Positions 24,412 through 33,062 of a stretch of 64,000 nucleotides of DNA are shown piece by piece. Numbering within the stretch: the first letter of the stretch is position 1; the number at the start of each line of letters is the position of its first letter. The notes below the pieces were generated by a model, which was not told where the DNA came from, made no database searches, and was given only the letters and a program-made list of their open reading frames with translations. The translations under genes and the position numbers were made by a program. The DNA lies in NCBI GenBank assembly GCA_963733065.1, contig CAVTBT010000005.1:806001-870000 (forward strand), in the 5' to 3' direction. This DNA is from CAVTBT01 sp963733065 (GTDB taxonomy: Bacteria > Actinomycetota > Thermoleophilia > Gaiellales > Gaiellaceae).

Positions 24412-25290
24412 ACCGTCTCGGCGGTCGTCGTCACCTACAACGCGATGCCCTGGCTCGAGCGCTGCCTCGAGAGCGTGCGCGGGCTCGAGACCGTCGTCGT
24501 CGACCACGGCTCGACGGACGGCAGCGTCGAGCTCGTGCGTGAGCGGTTCCCGGACGCGCGGCTGGTCGAGCAGGAGAACCTCGGGCTCGCGGCGGGGTGG
24601 AACCGCGGCCTGCGGGAGGCCTCCGGCGACTGGCTCCTCATCCTGAACGCGGACGCCTGGATGCTCGACGGCGCCGTCGAGCGGCTCGTCGAGTTCGGGC
24701 GCGATCGGCCCCGCGCCGCGCTCATCGGGCCGCGCCTGCTGAACCCCGACGGCTCGCTGCAGCGCTCCGTGCGCGGATTCCCGACGCTCTGGCGGCTCGC
24801 CACCGAGTACCTCTTCCTGCGCAAGCTCGCGCCGCGCTCGGACCTCCTGAACGGCTTCTACGCGGGCGGGTTCGACCACGACGAACCGCGCGAGGCCGAG
24901 TTCGTCATGGGCTCGTGCATGCTCGTCCGCCGCGCCGCCATCGACGAGGTCGGAGAGCTGGACGAGATGTTCTTCCTCTTCAGCGAGGAGACGGACTGGT
25001 GCTACCGCTTCCGGCAGGCGGGGTGGCAGGTCTGGTTCTGCTCCGCCGCCGAGTGCGTGCACGTTGGCGGCGCCTCGCACGGCGGACGGCTCTTTCGCGA
25101 GAACGTGCGCGGGCACCTCCGCTTCCTGACGAAGCACCGCGGGATCGCGTACGCCGAGCGGGCGCGGCGGCTGTTGCGTGCGTCGCTGGTGCTGCGCGGC
25201 GTCCTCTTCCGCGGCGAGCGCGGCGCGCAGTACCGCGAGGTCGCGTCCTGGCTCGGCAGCGGCGGCGTGCTCGAGCTGCTCGCGCGATGA
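24403..25290 (+). CDS. Glycosyltransferase family 2 (rhamnosyltransferase-like)
   Basis: The 295-residue protein has the GT2 N-terminus STVSAVVVTYNAMPWLERCL, VVVDHGSTDGS, the DxD-equivalent LILNADAWML, and the later FVMGSCMLVRRAAIDEVG and DWCYRFRQAGW segments typical of rhamnosyl- or related transferases. The ATG lies inside the right arm of the hairpin element; an earlier in-frame ATG (24328) would translate the element and is rejected. ATGA overlap with the next gene indicates an operon. Confidence 0.85.
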   Translation: MSSTVSAVVVTYNAMPWLERCLESVRGLETVVVDHGSTDGSVELVRERFPDARLVEQENLGLAAGWNRGLREASGDWLLILNADAWMLDGAVERLVEFGRDRPRAALIGPRLLNPDGSLQRSVRGFPTLWRLATEYLFLRKLAPRSDLLNGFYAGGFDHDEPREAEFVMGSCMLVRRAAIDEVGELDEMFFLFSEETDWCYRFRQAGWQVWFCSAAECVHVGGASHGGRLFRENVRGHLRFLTKHRGIAYAERARRLLRASLVLRGVLFRGERGAQYREVASWLGSGGVLELLAR

Positions 25291-27206
25291 GCGACGCCGT
25301 GCTGCTGGTGCGGCTGGCTGCGGCCACCGCGGTCGTGCTCGCGCCCGGCTGGGTGATCGCCCGGGCGATCGGACTTCGCGGCATCTCGGCCACCCTCTCG
25401 TGGTCGCTGGTCGTCGTCTTCGGCGCCCTGGCCGTGACCTTCGCGCTCGAGGCGAGCCTGACGCTGACGCTCGTGCTGGTGCTCGCGGCGGGTGTCGTCG
25501 CCGCGCCGTTCGCCTTCCGCGCCAGCCCGCCGCCACGACTGCCCGGCTTGGGGCGCGTGGCGGTCGTCGGGGCGATCCTCGGCGTGCTGCTCTGGCACGT
25601 CGCGGGGGAGGTCGGCGGCGACGGCTTCTTCCACCTGGCGCGGGTGCGCAAGCTGCTCGACTTCGACGAGCTCTCGCTCGAGGGCGTCGGTGAGTTCGCG
25701 GACGGCGGCCTGCACCCGGGCTACGCGTTCCCCCTCTGGCACGGGTTCCTGGCGCTGATCGCGAAGGTGGCGCTCGTCGATCCGCAGGACGTCGTCCTGC
25801 ACGAGGCGTCCGTCCTGGCTCCGATCGCGGTGCTGGCGGCCTACGAGGCGGGCCTCGCCCTCTTCCGCGCGGTCGGTCCGGCGGCGGCCGCCGCGGCCGC
25901 CCAGGTGGCGCTGATCGCATTCGCACCCGGCCACGGCGGCGCCTACACGGCCCTGGCGCTGCCGGCCACGTCGTCGCGCCAGATCCTCGTGCCCGCCGCG
26001 CTGGCGCTCGCGCTCGGAGCCGCCGCGACTCCGTCCCGCGCGGGGCTCGCCTCGGCGGCCGCCGGCGGCTTCGCGCTCGCCGTCGTCCACCCGACGTACG
26101 CGATCTTCCTCTGGATCCCGCTCGTCGCCTACCTCGTCGTCCGCTGGCTGTGGACGCGGTCCGACGCACGGCCGATCGGTGCCGCGCTCGCCGCGCTCGT
26201 CGTCCCCGCCGCCGCGTTCTTCGCCTGGCTGTTCCCGGTCATCAGGGACACCGCGGCGCACACGCCCGGGGCGAGCGACCTCGAGCGTGGCCTCGACCAG
26301 TACGCCGGACAGCTGAACCTCCGCTCCGACGAGCTCTACTCGCTCGCTCCCGAGCTCTTCGGCCGGAGCGGCGCGGTCGCGGTCGCAGGGCTCCTGCTCG
26401 TGCCGCTGGCGGCGCTCGCGACGGAACGGCGCTGGGCGGCCTACGTGGCCGGCGGCTCGGCGGCGGTGCTGCTGATCGGCCTGACGCCGTGGCTGTTCAC
26501 GCCGTTCAGCGACCTCGTCTCGCTGTCGCAGTCGCGGCGCGCCGCAGGGTTCCTCCCGTTCGCGTTCGCGTTCGCGGGCGGACTGGCCGTCGCGTCGGCG
26601 CTATTGCGACGCTGGTTGCTGCCGCTCGCACTCGCGGCGGGCATCGCGCTGCAGCTCGCATATCCGGGCGACTTCGACTACATCCTCACGGACGGGGGGC
26701 CGGCGGCCGCGACCTGGGTCGCAGCGGTGGGAGGCGCCGTCGCGATCGTGATCGGGCTGCGGTGGCGGCTCGCCCTCGAGCGTCCGGCGGGGCTCGCCGC
26801 CGCGCTCTTCCTGCTGCCGGTCGTCGTCTACGGCCTCTGGCACTGGTCGCCGAACGAGGCCCGGCGCCCGAACCCGCTCACGCCCGGCCTCGTCGAGGTG
26901 CTGCGCGACCAGGTGCCGGCCGGCGACGTCGTATGGGGCGATCTCGAGACGAGCTACCGCATCGCCGCCGCGGCTCCCGTCTACGTCGCGGTCGCGCCGC
27001 CGGGCCACGTGGCGGACACGGTCGAGAACCGGCCGTTCGCGAGGCGGGAGGACTTCCGCGAGTTCGCCCGCACCGGCGACCTCGCGATCCCGCGCCGGTA
27101 CGGCGCGCAGTGGGTGCTCGTCGACCGCGACCGCTACCCGCTTCGCCTCGACCTGCCGGTCGTCCACCGCGACGGGCGCTACACCCTCTACCGGCTCAGC
27201 CGCTGA
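25287..27206 (+). CDS. Large GT-C-like integral membrane protein
   Basis: The 639-residue protein has about thirteen hydrophobic helices and a C-terminal extracytoplasmic region of about 110 residues (VLRDQVPAGDVVWGDLETSY). A luminal acidic loop GEVGGDGFFHLARVRKLLDF after the first helices, then LHPGYAFPLWHGFLA, resembles GT-C enzymes that use polyprenyl-phosphate sugars. No family name is certain. It overlaps the GT2 gene by ATGA and the convergent transpeptidase gene by 11 bp. Confidence 0.65.
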   Translation: MSDAVLLVRLAAATAVVLAPGWVIARAIGLRGISATLSWSLVVVFGALAVTFALEASLTLTLVLVLAAGVVAAPFAFRASPPPRLPGLGRVAVVGAILGVLLWHVAGEVGGDGFFHLARVRKLLDFDELSLEGVGEFADGGLHPGYAFPLWHGFLALIAKVALVDPQDVVLHEASVLAPIAVLAAYEAGLALFRAVGPAAAAAAAQVALIAFAPGHGGAYTALALPATSSRQILVPAALALALGAAATPSRAGLASAAAGGFALAVVHPTYAIFLWIPLVAYLVVRWLWTRSDARPIGAALAALVVPAAAFFAWLFPVIRDTAAHTPGASDLERGLDQYAGQLNLRSDELYSLAPELFGRSGAVAVAGLLLVPLAALATERRWAAYVAGGSAAVLLIGLTPWLFTPFSDLVSLSQSRRAAGFLPFAFAFAGGLAVASALLRRWLLPLALAAGIALQLAYPGDFDYILTDGGPAAATWVAAVGGAVAIVIGLRWRLALERPAGLAAALFLLPVVVYGLWHWSPNEARRPNPLTPGLVEVLRDQVPAGDVVWGDLETSYRIAAAAPVYVAVAPPGHVADTVENRPFARREDFREFARTGDLAIPRRYGAQWVLVDRDRYPLRLDLPVVHRDGRYTLYRLSR

Positions 27207-27858
27207 GCTGATCCTTCGTGCCGATCGCGATCGACGGGCCTGCGCCCGGCTGCAGCCAGCGCAGGACGTGCCGGAGGCGATCGCGCTGCAGGCTCACGCA
27301 GCCGTTCGTCGCCCGCCCGGTGGCAGCGTGCAGGAAGATCCCGGAGCCCCGTCCGGGGACGACCGGCCGCATGTTGAACTCGACCACGGCGAGATAGGGG
27401 TAGGCGGTCGGGTTCTGCCACATGCCCTCGCTGTTGCCGGCGAAGGGCGGTCGCGTGCCGCAGGCCACGTGCCGGAACGAGTTGTAGGTCGGCGACGTCG
27501 GGTCCTCGTCCCACCAGTCGCCGCAGCGGACCCGGCGGTAGCGGAAACGGACGCCGGGGTTCGGCTCGTTGCCGTACATGGTGGGGTGGATCCGGAACGT
27601 GCCCGCCGGCGTGGTGCCGTCGCCCTCCCGCCTGTTCGCAGACAGGCCGCTCCGGCCGATGCGCGCCGGATAGGGGCCGCCCGCAGCGACCCAGCAGGCG
27701 CCGGAACGGCGCCAGATACGGAGCGAGGCGTACGTCGTGCCCGTTGTGGCCGCCTGCACCGTGATCAGCTGCGAGCCGGCCGGCTGCTGGCGCAGGTCAT
27801 TGGCCAGGTTGGCGGGGCAGGCCGCGGTCAGGGCGGCGAGGAGGGAGGCGAGCAGCAT
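27196..27858 (-). CDS. L,D-transpeptidase (YkuD-like) with signal peptide
   Basis: The ATG at 27858 gives 220 residues: a short signal (LLASLLAALTAAC) and a secreted domain. The catalytic motif is present as IFLHAATGRATNGCVSLQ, matching the His and Ser/Thr-x-Gly-Cys pattern of YkuD enzymes. These form 3-3 peptidoglycan cross-links or attach proteins to the wall. The longer upstream frame is Arg-rich and not credible. It is divergent from an M15 peptidase gene, so two wall-remodelling enzymes share one promoter region. Confidence 0.78.
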   Translation of the reverse strand: MLLASLLAALTAACPANLANDLRQQPAGSQLITVQAATTGTTYASLRIWRRSGACWVAAGGPYPARIGRSGLSANRREGDGTTPAGTFRIHPTMYGNEPNPGVRFRYRRVRCGDWWDEDPTSPTYNSFRHVACGTRPPFAGNSEGMWQNPTAYPYLAVVEFNMRPVVPGRGSGIFLHAATGRATNGCVSLQRDRLRHVLRWLQPGAGPSIAIGTKDQLSG

Positions 27859-27881
27859 CGGGCCGAGGTTAGTCTGCGGCG

Positions 27882-28520
27882 ATGCGCGTCGTTGCGCTCG
27901 TCGCCGCAGCCGGCCTCGCAGCGGCCACCGCTTCCGCCGCTTCCGCCCCTCCTCGGTTCGAGGCCGAGATCTCACCGGTGCGCTGGTCGGACATCCGCTT
28001 TTCCTACCGCGAGGGCTGTCCGGTCGGGCCGGCCGACCTGCGAACGGTGCGGCTGCGGCACTGGGACTTCGGCGGACGGTCGCGGGTCGGGACGCTCGTC
28101 GTGAACCGGCGCGTGACAGGCGACATCGTGCGCGTCTTCCGGCGTCTCTACGAAGCGCGGTTCCCGATCCGGAGCATCGTGCCCGTGTCGGCGTTTCGCG
28201 GCAGCGACTCGGCGTCGACAGCCGCCGACAACACGTCGTCGTTCAACTGCCGCCGGGCCGTCGGGTCGGCGACCGGCGCCTGGTCGATGCACGCCTACGG
28301 GCTGGCGATCGACGTGAACACGGTCGAGAACCCGTACGTCCTGCGCGGTCGCGCGCTGCCGCCGAGCGGTGCGCGGTACCTCGACCGCTCGGATCACCGC
28401 CCGGGGATGGCGGTCGAGGGTGGCGTCCTCGTGCGGGCGTTCGACGCCGTCGGATGGGGCTGGGGCGGCCGCTGGTCCGGCTCGATCGACTACCAGCACT
28501 TCTCGACGAACGGCCGCTAG
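27882..28520 (+). CDS. Secreted M15-family D,D-/L,D-carboxypeptidase-like protein
   Basis: The 212-residue protein has a signal peptide (about 1-20) and the zinc-peptidase motifs SMHAYGLAIDVN (His and Asp ligands) and DYQHF (third ligand region). This is the M15 D-Ala-D-Ala carboxypeptidase/endolysin pattern. It would trim peptidoglycan stem peptides. TAGTCT (27870-27875) lies six bases before the ATG without a ribosome-binding site, indicating leaderless transcription. Confidence 0.82.
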   Translation: MRVVALVAAAGLAAATASAASAPPRFEAEISPVRWSDIRFSYREGCPVGPADLRTVRLRHWDFGGRSRVGTLVVNRRVTGDIVRVFRRLYEARFPIRSIVPVSAFRGSDSASTAADNTSSFNCRRAVGSATGAWSMHAYGLAIDVNTVENPYVLRGRALPPSGARYLDRSDHRPGMAVEGGVLVRAFDAVGWGWGGRWSGSIDYQHFSTNGR

Positions 28521-28529
28521 GACAGATTT

Positions 28530-30005
28530 CTAGCCCGCTCCGTAGCCGCCGCCGCCGGGAGTCTCGATGCGCACCACGTCGCCGGCGGCGAGATCCCGCG
28601 AGGCGAAGGCGGGCAGCTCCTCGCCGTTCAGGAGATTGCGCCCGCGCGCACCGTCGGCTCCGCCGGCCGCTCCGCGCGGGCCCCGAGCACGGCGCTGCGT
28701 GAGGAGGGAGAGCCGACACGGCTCCAGCACGCGCAGCTCCCGGACGACGCCGTCGCCGCCCCGCCGCTCGCCATCGCCGCCGGAGCCGCGCCGCAGCTCA
28801 TAGCGCTCGACGCGAAGAGGCAGCGCGAGCTCGAGCGCCTCGACCGGCGTGTTCAGCGTGTTCGACATGGCCACGTGGACGGCCGAGGGGCCCGACGCGT
28901 CCGGGCAGGCTCCCTGTCCGCCGCCGATCGTCTCGTAGTAGGTCCAGCCCTCGCCGCCCACGACGACGTTGTTCATCGTGCCCTGTCCCTGGGCCGGCAC
29001 GGGGACGGCCTGGCCGAACGCGGCGAAGAGCACGTCCACGATCCTGCTCGAGGTCTCGACGTTGCCGGCGGCTACGGCAGCCGGGGACATCGCGTTGACG
29101 AAGCAGCCGGCCGGGGCGCGCACGGTCAATGGTGCGAGCGCGCCGGCCGAGGCGGGCACGTCCGGATCGGTGAGGCAACGCAGGACGAAGGCGCACGCCG
29201 ACCGGGTGACGGCGAGCGGGCAGTTGAGGTTGCCCGCGTGCTGCTGCGCCGTGCCGGCGAAGTCGATGTCCACCCGGTCGTTCTCGACCACAACGGCGAC
29301 GCGCAGCGCGAGCTCGCCGCCGCCCGGCGCTTCGAGCGTCTCCTCGGCGACCCAGCGCCCGTCGGGCAGCGCCGCGACCGCCGCCCGCACGCGGCGCTCC
29401 GAGTAGGCGATGAGCTCGGCCATCGCCGCGCGGAGCCGCGCCTCGCCTCGCCGCGACGCGAGCTCCTCGAGGCGCCGCCCCCCGAGCCGGTTCGCGGCGA
29501 GCTGCGCCCGCAGGTCGCCGAGCCGTTCGTCGGGGTTCCGCATCTCCGCCGCGAGCGCCTCGAATGTGCCCTCGACGACGCGTGTCGGGGGGATGACGAG
29601 TCCTTCTTCGTCGAGCGTGCGCGACCCGGCGGGGAGGCTGCCGGGCTCGGGGCCGCCGACGTCGGCGTGGTGCGCCCGCGTGGCGGTCAATCCGAACGGC
29701 GTCCGCGAGACGAGCGTCACGTCCGGGAGGTGCGTCCCGCCGGCATAGGGGTCGTTGAGGATCCAGACGTCGCCTGGCGCCGGGTCGAACGCCAGGATGG
29801 CGGCGACCGCATCCGGCATGGCGCCGAGGTGCACCGGGATGTGTTCGGCCTGCGCGACCATCCGACCGCGCTCGTCGAAGATGGCCGTCGAGCAGTCGCG
29901 GCGCTCCTTGATGTTGGGCGAGAACGCGGCGCGGACGAGCGCCGCGCCCATCTCCTCCGCGACCGCGCGGAGCGCGGCCCCGAGCACCTGCAGCTCGACG
30001 TTCAC
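28530..30005 (-). CDS. hyuB: Hydantoinase B/oxoprolinase-family subunit
   Basis: The 491-residue protein has the HyuB pattern: VRAAFSPNIKERRDCSTAIFD, VHLGAMPDAV, the metal-site segments DVWILNDPYAGGTHLPDV and HHADVGGPEPGS, then GQGTMNNVVVGG and GGGQGACPDASG. Together with HyuA it forms an ATP-dependent amidohydrolase or carboxylase acting on hydantoins, 5-oxoproline, acetone or similar compounds. The GTG overlaps the hyuA stop by GTGA. The actual substrate cannot be read from sequence. Confidence 0.87.
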   Translation of the reverse strand: MNVELQVLGAALRAVAEEMGAALVRAAFSPNIKERRDCSTAIFDERGRMVAQAEHIPVHLGAMPDAVAAILAFDPAPGDVWILNDPYAGGTHLPDVTLVSRTPFGLTATRAHHADVGGPEPGSLPAGSRTLDEEGLVIPPTRVVEGTFEALAAEMRNPDERLGDLRAQLAANRLGGRRLEELASRRGEARLRAAMAELIAYSERRVRAAVAALPDGRWVAEETLEAPGGGELALRVAVVVENDRVDIDFAGTAQQHAGNLNCPLAVTRSACAFVLRCLTDPDVPASAGALAPLTVRAPAGCFVNAMSPAAVAAGNVETSSRIVDVLFAAFGQAVPVPAQGQGTMNNVVVGGEGWTYYETIGGGQGACPDASGPSAVHVAMSNTLNTPVEALELALPLRVERYELRRGSGGDGERRGGDGVVRELRVLEPCRLSLLTQRRARGPRGAAGGADGARGRNLLNGEELPAFASRDLAAGDVVRIETPGGGGYGAG

Positions 30006-31741
30006 GTGCGCACCAGGACGAGCGTGCCATGGGCATCGGTCTCGCCGGCCCAGCCCGCGGGCACCCAGACCGTGGATCCGTCGAGCTCGAGCACAGCCGG
30101 GCCGCTCGCCGACGATTGCCCTCCGGTCAGTCGCACGCGCGGCCCGGGCCGCACCTCCGCGGTGCGCACCGCAACGAGCTCGAGCGGCCGTGTTCGGTCG
30201 GCCCAGCCGTAACGCTCCTCGTGGGCGTCGTGGAAGCGCGCGGCCGCGTCCCCGCCGAGCGGTACCGTCAGCTCGAACGACTGGCCGGCGTACCGGAGGT
30301 CCGCCTCGCCGTCGTCGGGGAGCTCGCCCGCCTCGGCGAGCGGCACGACGAGCGAGCGCACGTGGTCGCGCCGCTCGTCGGCTGCGACGAGCCCCACCGC
30401 CGACAGCACGCCTGCGGCCGCCGGAACGAGCACGCGGCGGATCTCGAGCTCGTCGGCGAGATCGCAGGCGTGCAACGGCCCCGCGCCGCCGAACGCCACG
30501 AGCGCGAAGTCGCGTGGGTCGAGGCCGCGCTCGACGGTGACGACCCGCAGCGCCCGCAGCATCTCCGCATTCACCACGGCGACCACGGCCCCCGGATCGA
30601 AGCCCGCGAGTGCCTGCTCGGCGGCGGCCCGGTCGAGCGCGAGCCCTCCGGCGAGGCGCTCGGGCAGGCGGCCGAGCACGAGGTTGGCGTCGGTCACCGT
30701 TGGTCGTGTGCCGCCGCGCGCATAGCAGGCGGGCCCGGGGTCCGCGCCCGCGCTTTCCGGGCCGACCCGCACCGCGCCGCCCGCGTCGCGCCAGACCAGT
30801 GACCCTCCGCCGGCGCCGACCGTGTGCACGTCGAGGGTCGGGAGCCGAATGGGGAGGCCGCCGACGAACCTTTCGCTCGAACGGGTCGCTTCGCCGTCCG
30901 CGATCGCGCAGACGTCCGTCGACGTGCCGCCCATGTCGAAGGCGATCGCCCGCTCGATTCCCGCCGTGCGGGCCACCTGCGCGGCGCCGACGACGCCCGC
31001 GGCCGGGCCGGAGAGGAGCGCCCACGCCGCGTGCGCGGCCGCGTCCCGAAGCGTCACCAGGCCGCCGGACGAGCGCATCACGAGCGGCTCGGGCAGGCGC
31101 TTTCGGCCGCACGCGGCCGAAAGCGCCCAGAAGTACCGGGACAACGCGGGTCCGAGGTACGCGTCGGCGGTGGTCGTCGAGGCGCGCTCGTACTCACGGA
31201 ACTCCGGAGCCACCTCGTGGCTCGCGACCACGTGGAGCGCCGGGTGGCGGCGGCGTAGCTCGGCCGCGACGGCACGCTCGTGGGCCGGGTGCCGGTAGCT
31301 GTGCAGCAGGCAGACGGCGACGGCCTCTGCATCGCCGACGTCCGGCAGCGAGTCGACGTCGAGCGGCTCGAGGACGCCGTCGGGGCTCGTTCGCTCGCGC
31401 ACTCCATGGCTTCGTTCGAGCGGGACGAGTGGCTCCGGGTGATCGACGCACAGGCGGTAGAGATGGGCGCGGTTCTGGCGCCGGAGGTGCAGAAGGTGCT
31501 CGAAGCCTGCTGTGGCAACGAAGGCCGTGCGGGCGCCGCGCCGCTCGAGCAGCGCGTTCGTCGCGACCGTCGTCCCGTGGGTGAAGCGCTCCACGTCCCG
31601 CGCGCGCACCGCCTCCACCGCGGCGAGCACCGACTCCTCCTGACGGGCGGCCGTCGGCACCTTGGCGGTCCGCATGCCGCCGTCCTCGAGCAGCACGGCG
31701 TCGGTGAAGGTGCCGCCGACGTCGACGCCGAGGAAGGCCAC
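30002..31741 (-). CDS. hyuA: Hydantoinase A/oxoprolinase-family ATPase subunit
   Basis: The 579-residue protein starts with the actin-fold phosphate loop FLGVDVGGTFTDAVLLEDG. It contains FTHGTTVATNALLERRGA, the second ATP site AFDMGGTSTDVCAIADGE, a SAGADPGPACYARGGT loop and FGGAGPLHACDLADEL. This is the HyuA subunit that phosphorylates the substrate before hydrolysis by HyuB. On the reverse strand TAGAGT (31753-31748) lies six bases before the GTG, so the transcript is probably leaderless. Confidence 0.88.
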   Translation of the reverse strand: MAFLGVDVGGTFTDAVLLEDGGMRTAKVPTAARQEESVLAAVEAVRARDVERFTHGTTVATNALLERRGARTAFVATAGFEHLLHLRRQNRAHLYRLCVDHPEPLVPLERSHGVRERTSPDGVLEPLDVDSLPDVGDAEAVAVCLLHSYRHPAHERAVAAELRRRHPALHVVASHEVAPEFREYERASTTTADAYLGPALSRYFWALSAACGRKRLPEPLVMRSSGGLVTLRDAAAHAAWALLSGPAAGVVGAAQVARTAGIERAIAFDMGGTSTDVCAIADGEATRSSERFVGGLPIRLPTLDVHTVGAGGGSLVWRDAGGAVRVGPESAGADPGPACYARGGTRPTVTDANLVLGRLPERLAGGLALDRAAAEQALAGFDPGAVVAVVNAEMLRALRVVTVERGLDPRDFALVAFGGAGPLHACDLADELEIRRVLVPAAAGVLSAVGLVAADERRDHVRSLVVPLAEAGELPDDGEADLRYAGQSFELTVPLGGDAAARFHDAHEERYGWADRTRPLELVAVRTAEVRPGPRVRLTGGQSSASGPAVLELDGSTVWVPAGWAGETDAHGTLVLVRT

Positions 31742-31762
31742 GGCGCGACTCTACGGAGTGGT

Positions 31763-32980
31763 CTAGCTCAGGACGACCGACAGACGCGGGCGCCGCTCGG
31801 GCAGCTCGACGACGGCCCGGTTGCGGAGCCGCTTCGCCTGGTAGAGCGCGCGGTCGGCGCGCGCCACGGCTGCCTGCGGGTCGGCGGTGCCGTCGAGCAC
31901 CGTGCCGCCGATCGAGACCGTGACCGGGATCAACCGCAGCCCGACACCGATCGGCTCCCCGCCGACGGCGGTGCGCAGCCGCTCGGCGAACACCTCCACG
32001 GTGTCCGCCTCGGCGAGTCCCGGCGCGAGCACGGCGAGCTCTTCGCCGCCCCAGCGACAGACGACGTCGTACTGGCGCAGCATGCGCCGCAGCCGGTCGA
32101 CGACCTCGATCAGGACGCGGTCGCCCACCTGGTGGCCGTAGCGGTCGTTCACGGACTTGAAGCGGTCGATGTCGACGAGGAAGAGGCCGGCCGGCTGTGC
32201 GCCGCGCAGCACGCGGGCATGCTCGCTGGCGAGGGCGTCCTCGAAGGCAAGCCGGTTGGGGGCGCCGGTCAGCGCGTCGGTGAGTGCCGAGCCGAGCGCG
32301 GCGGACAGGGCGGTCGCATGGCTGCGGCGCATGAGGTGCAGCAGGCCGAGGCCGGCGAGCAGTGAGCCGACCGTGCCGAGGACGAGCAGCGGTGCGTCTC
32401 CGAACGAGACTAGGAGCAGCGCGAGCATGGGGACGACGATGAGGCCCTCGGCTCCTTCGACCGCCAGCCCGTGTGTGAGCTCGCCGCGCAGGTCGCCTAC
32501 GCCGCGGTCGATGTAGACGAGCGCCCGCCCGGTCGTGCTGACGACGGCGACGGCGACGACGGCGATCGCGGCTGCCATCAACGCGGCCGTCGTGTCCGGC
32601 CGCGGCACGAGGCCGACGAGGCCGGCCGCGTAGCCCTGGAGCGCGCAGAGGCCGCCGTAGGTGAGCCGGCGGCGCCAGACGCCGCCGATGTCGGCCACGC
32701 CGGCGAGCATGCCGGCGAGGACGCCGGTCAGCGGTCCGCCGAGCAGCGCGGCGAGGATCGTGATCGGGCTCGAGAACGTGTAGATCGTGCGGCCGCTGAT
32801 CGGCACCTCGACCTGGTCCGCGAGCGCGACGGCCAGGAGCAGCGCGCCCGCCTGCAGCGGCGTCAGCGAGCCGGTCCAGCCGTGGTCGAGTGCCCAGTGC
32901 GCACCGAGCACGGTTGCGAGCAGGGGAAATGCAAGCGCCACCCGGGTGCCGCTGGAGCGCTCCACGGAACGGTTTCCCAC
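31763..32980 (-). CDS. Membrane-bound diguanylate cyclase (GGDEF)
   Basis: The 405-residue protein has about seven membrane helices (residues 12-225), a MASE-like sensor region, and a C-terminal GGDEF domain: TDALTGAPNRLAFEDAL, LVDIDRFKSVNDRYGHQVGD, active site RWGGEELAVL (GGEEL 311-315). The inhibitory I-site RxxD is present as RQYD (302-305), five residues upstream. It should make cyclic di-GMP from GTP and feel product inhibition. No EAL or PilZ partner lies nearby. Its position inside a glycan locus suggests control of surface polysaccharide (inference). Confidence 0.88.
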   Translation of the reverse strand: MGNRSVERSSGTRVALAFPLLATVLGAHWALDHGWTGSLTPLQAGALLLAVALADQVEVPISGRTIYTFSSPITILAALLGGPLTGVLAGMLAGVADIGGVWRRRLTYGGLCALQGYAAGLVGLVPRPDTTAALMAAAIAVVAVAVVSTTGRALVYIDRGVGDLRGELTHGLAVEGAEGLIVVPMLALLLVSFGDAPLLVLGTVGSLLAGLGLLHLMRRSHATALSAALGSALTDALTGAPNRLAFEDALASEHARVLRGAQPAGLFLVDIDRFKSVNDRYGHQVGDRVLIEVVDRLRRMLRQYDVVCRWGGEELAVLAPGLAEADTVEVFAERLRTAVGGEPIGVGLRLIPVTVSIGGTVLDGTADPQAAVARADRALYQAKRLRNRAVVELPERRPRLSVVLS

Positions 32981-33062
32981 GTTTCAGGAATCGACCGTCC
33001 GGGGTGCGCGCGGCTCACCCGAATGGGGGATTCACAGGTGGTCGCAGTTACCATCCGCGCGC

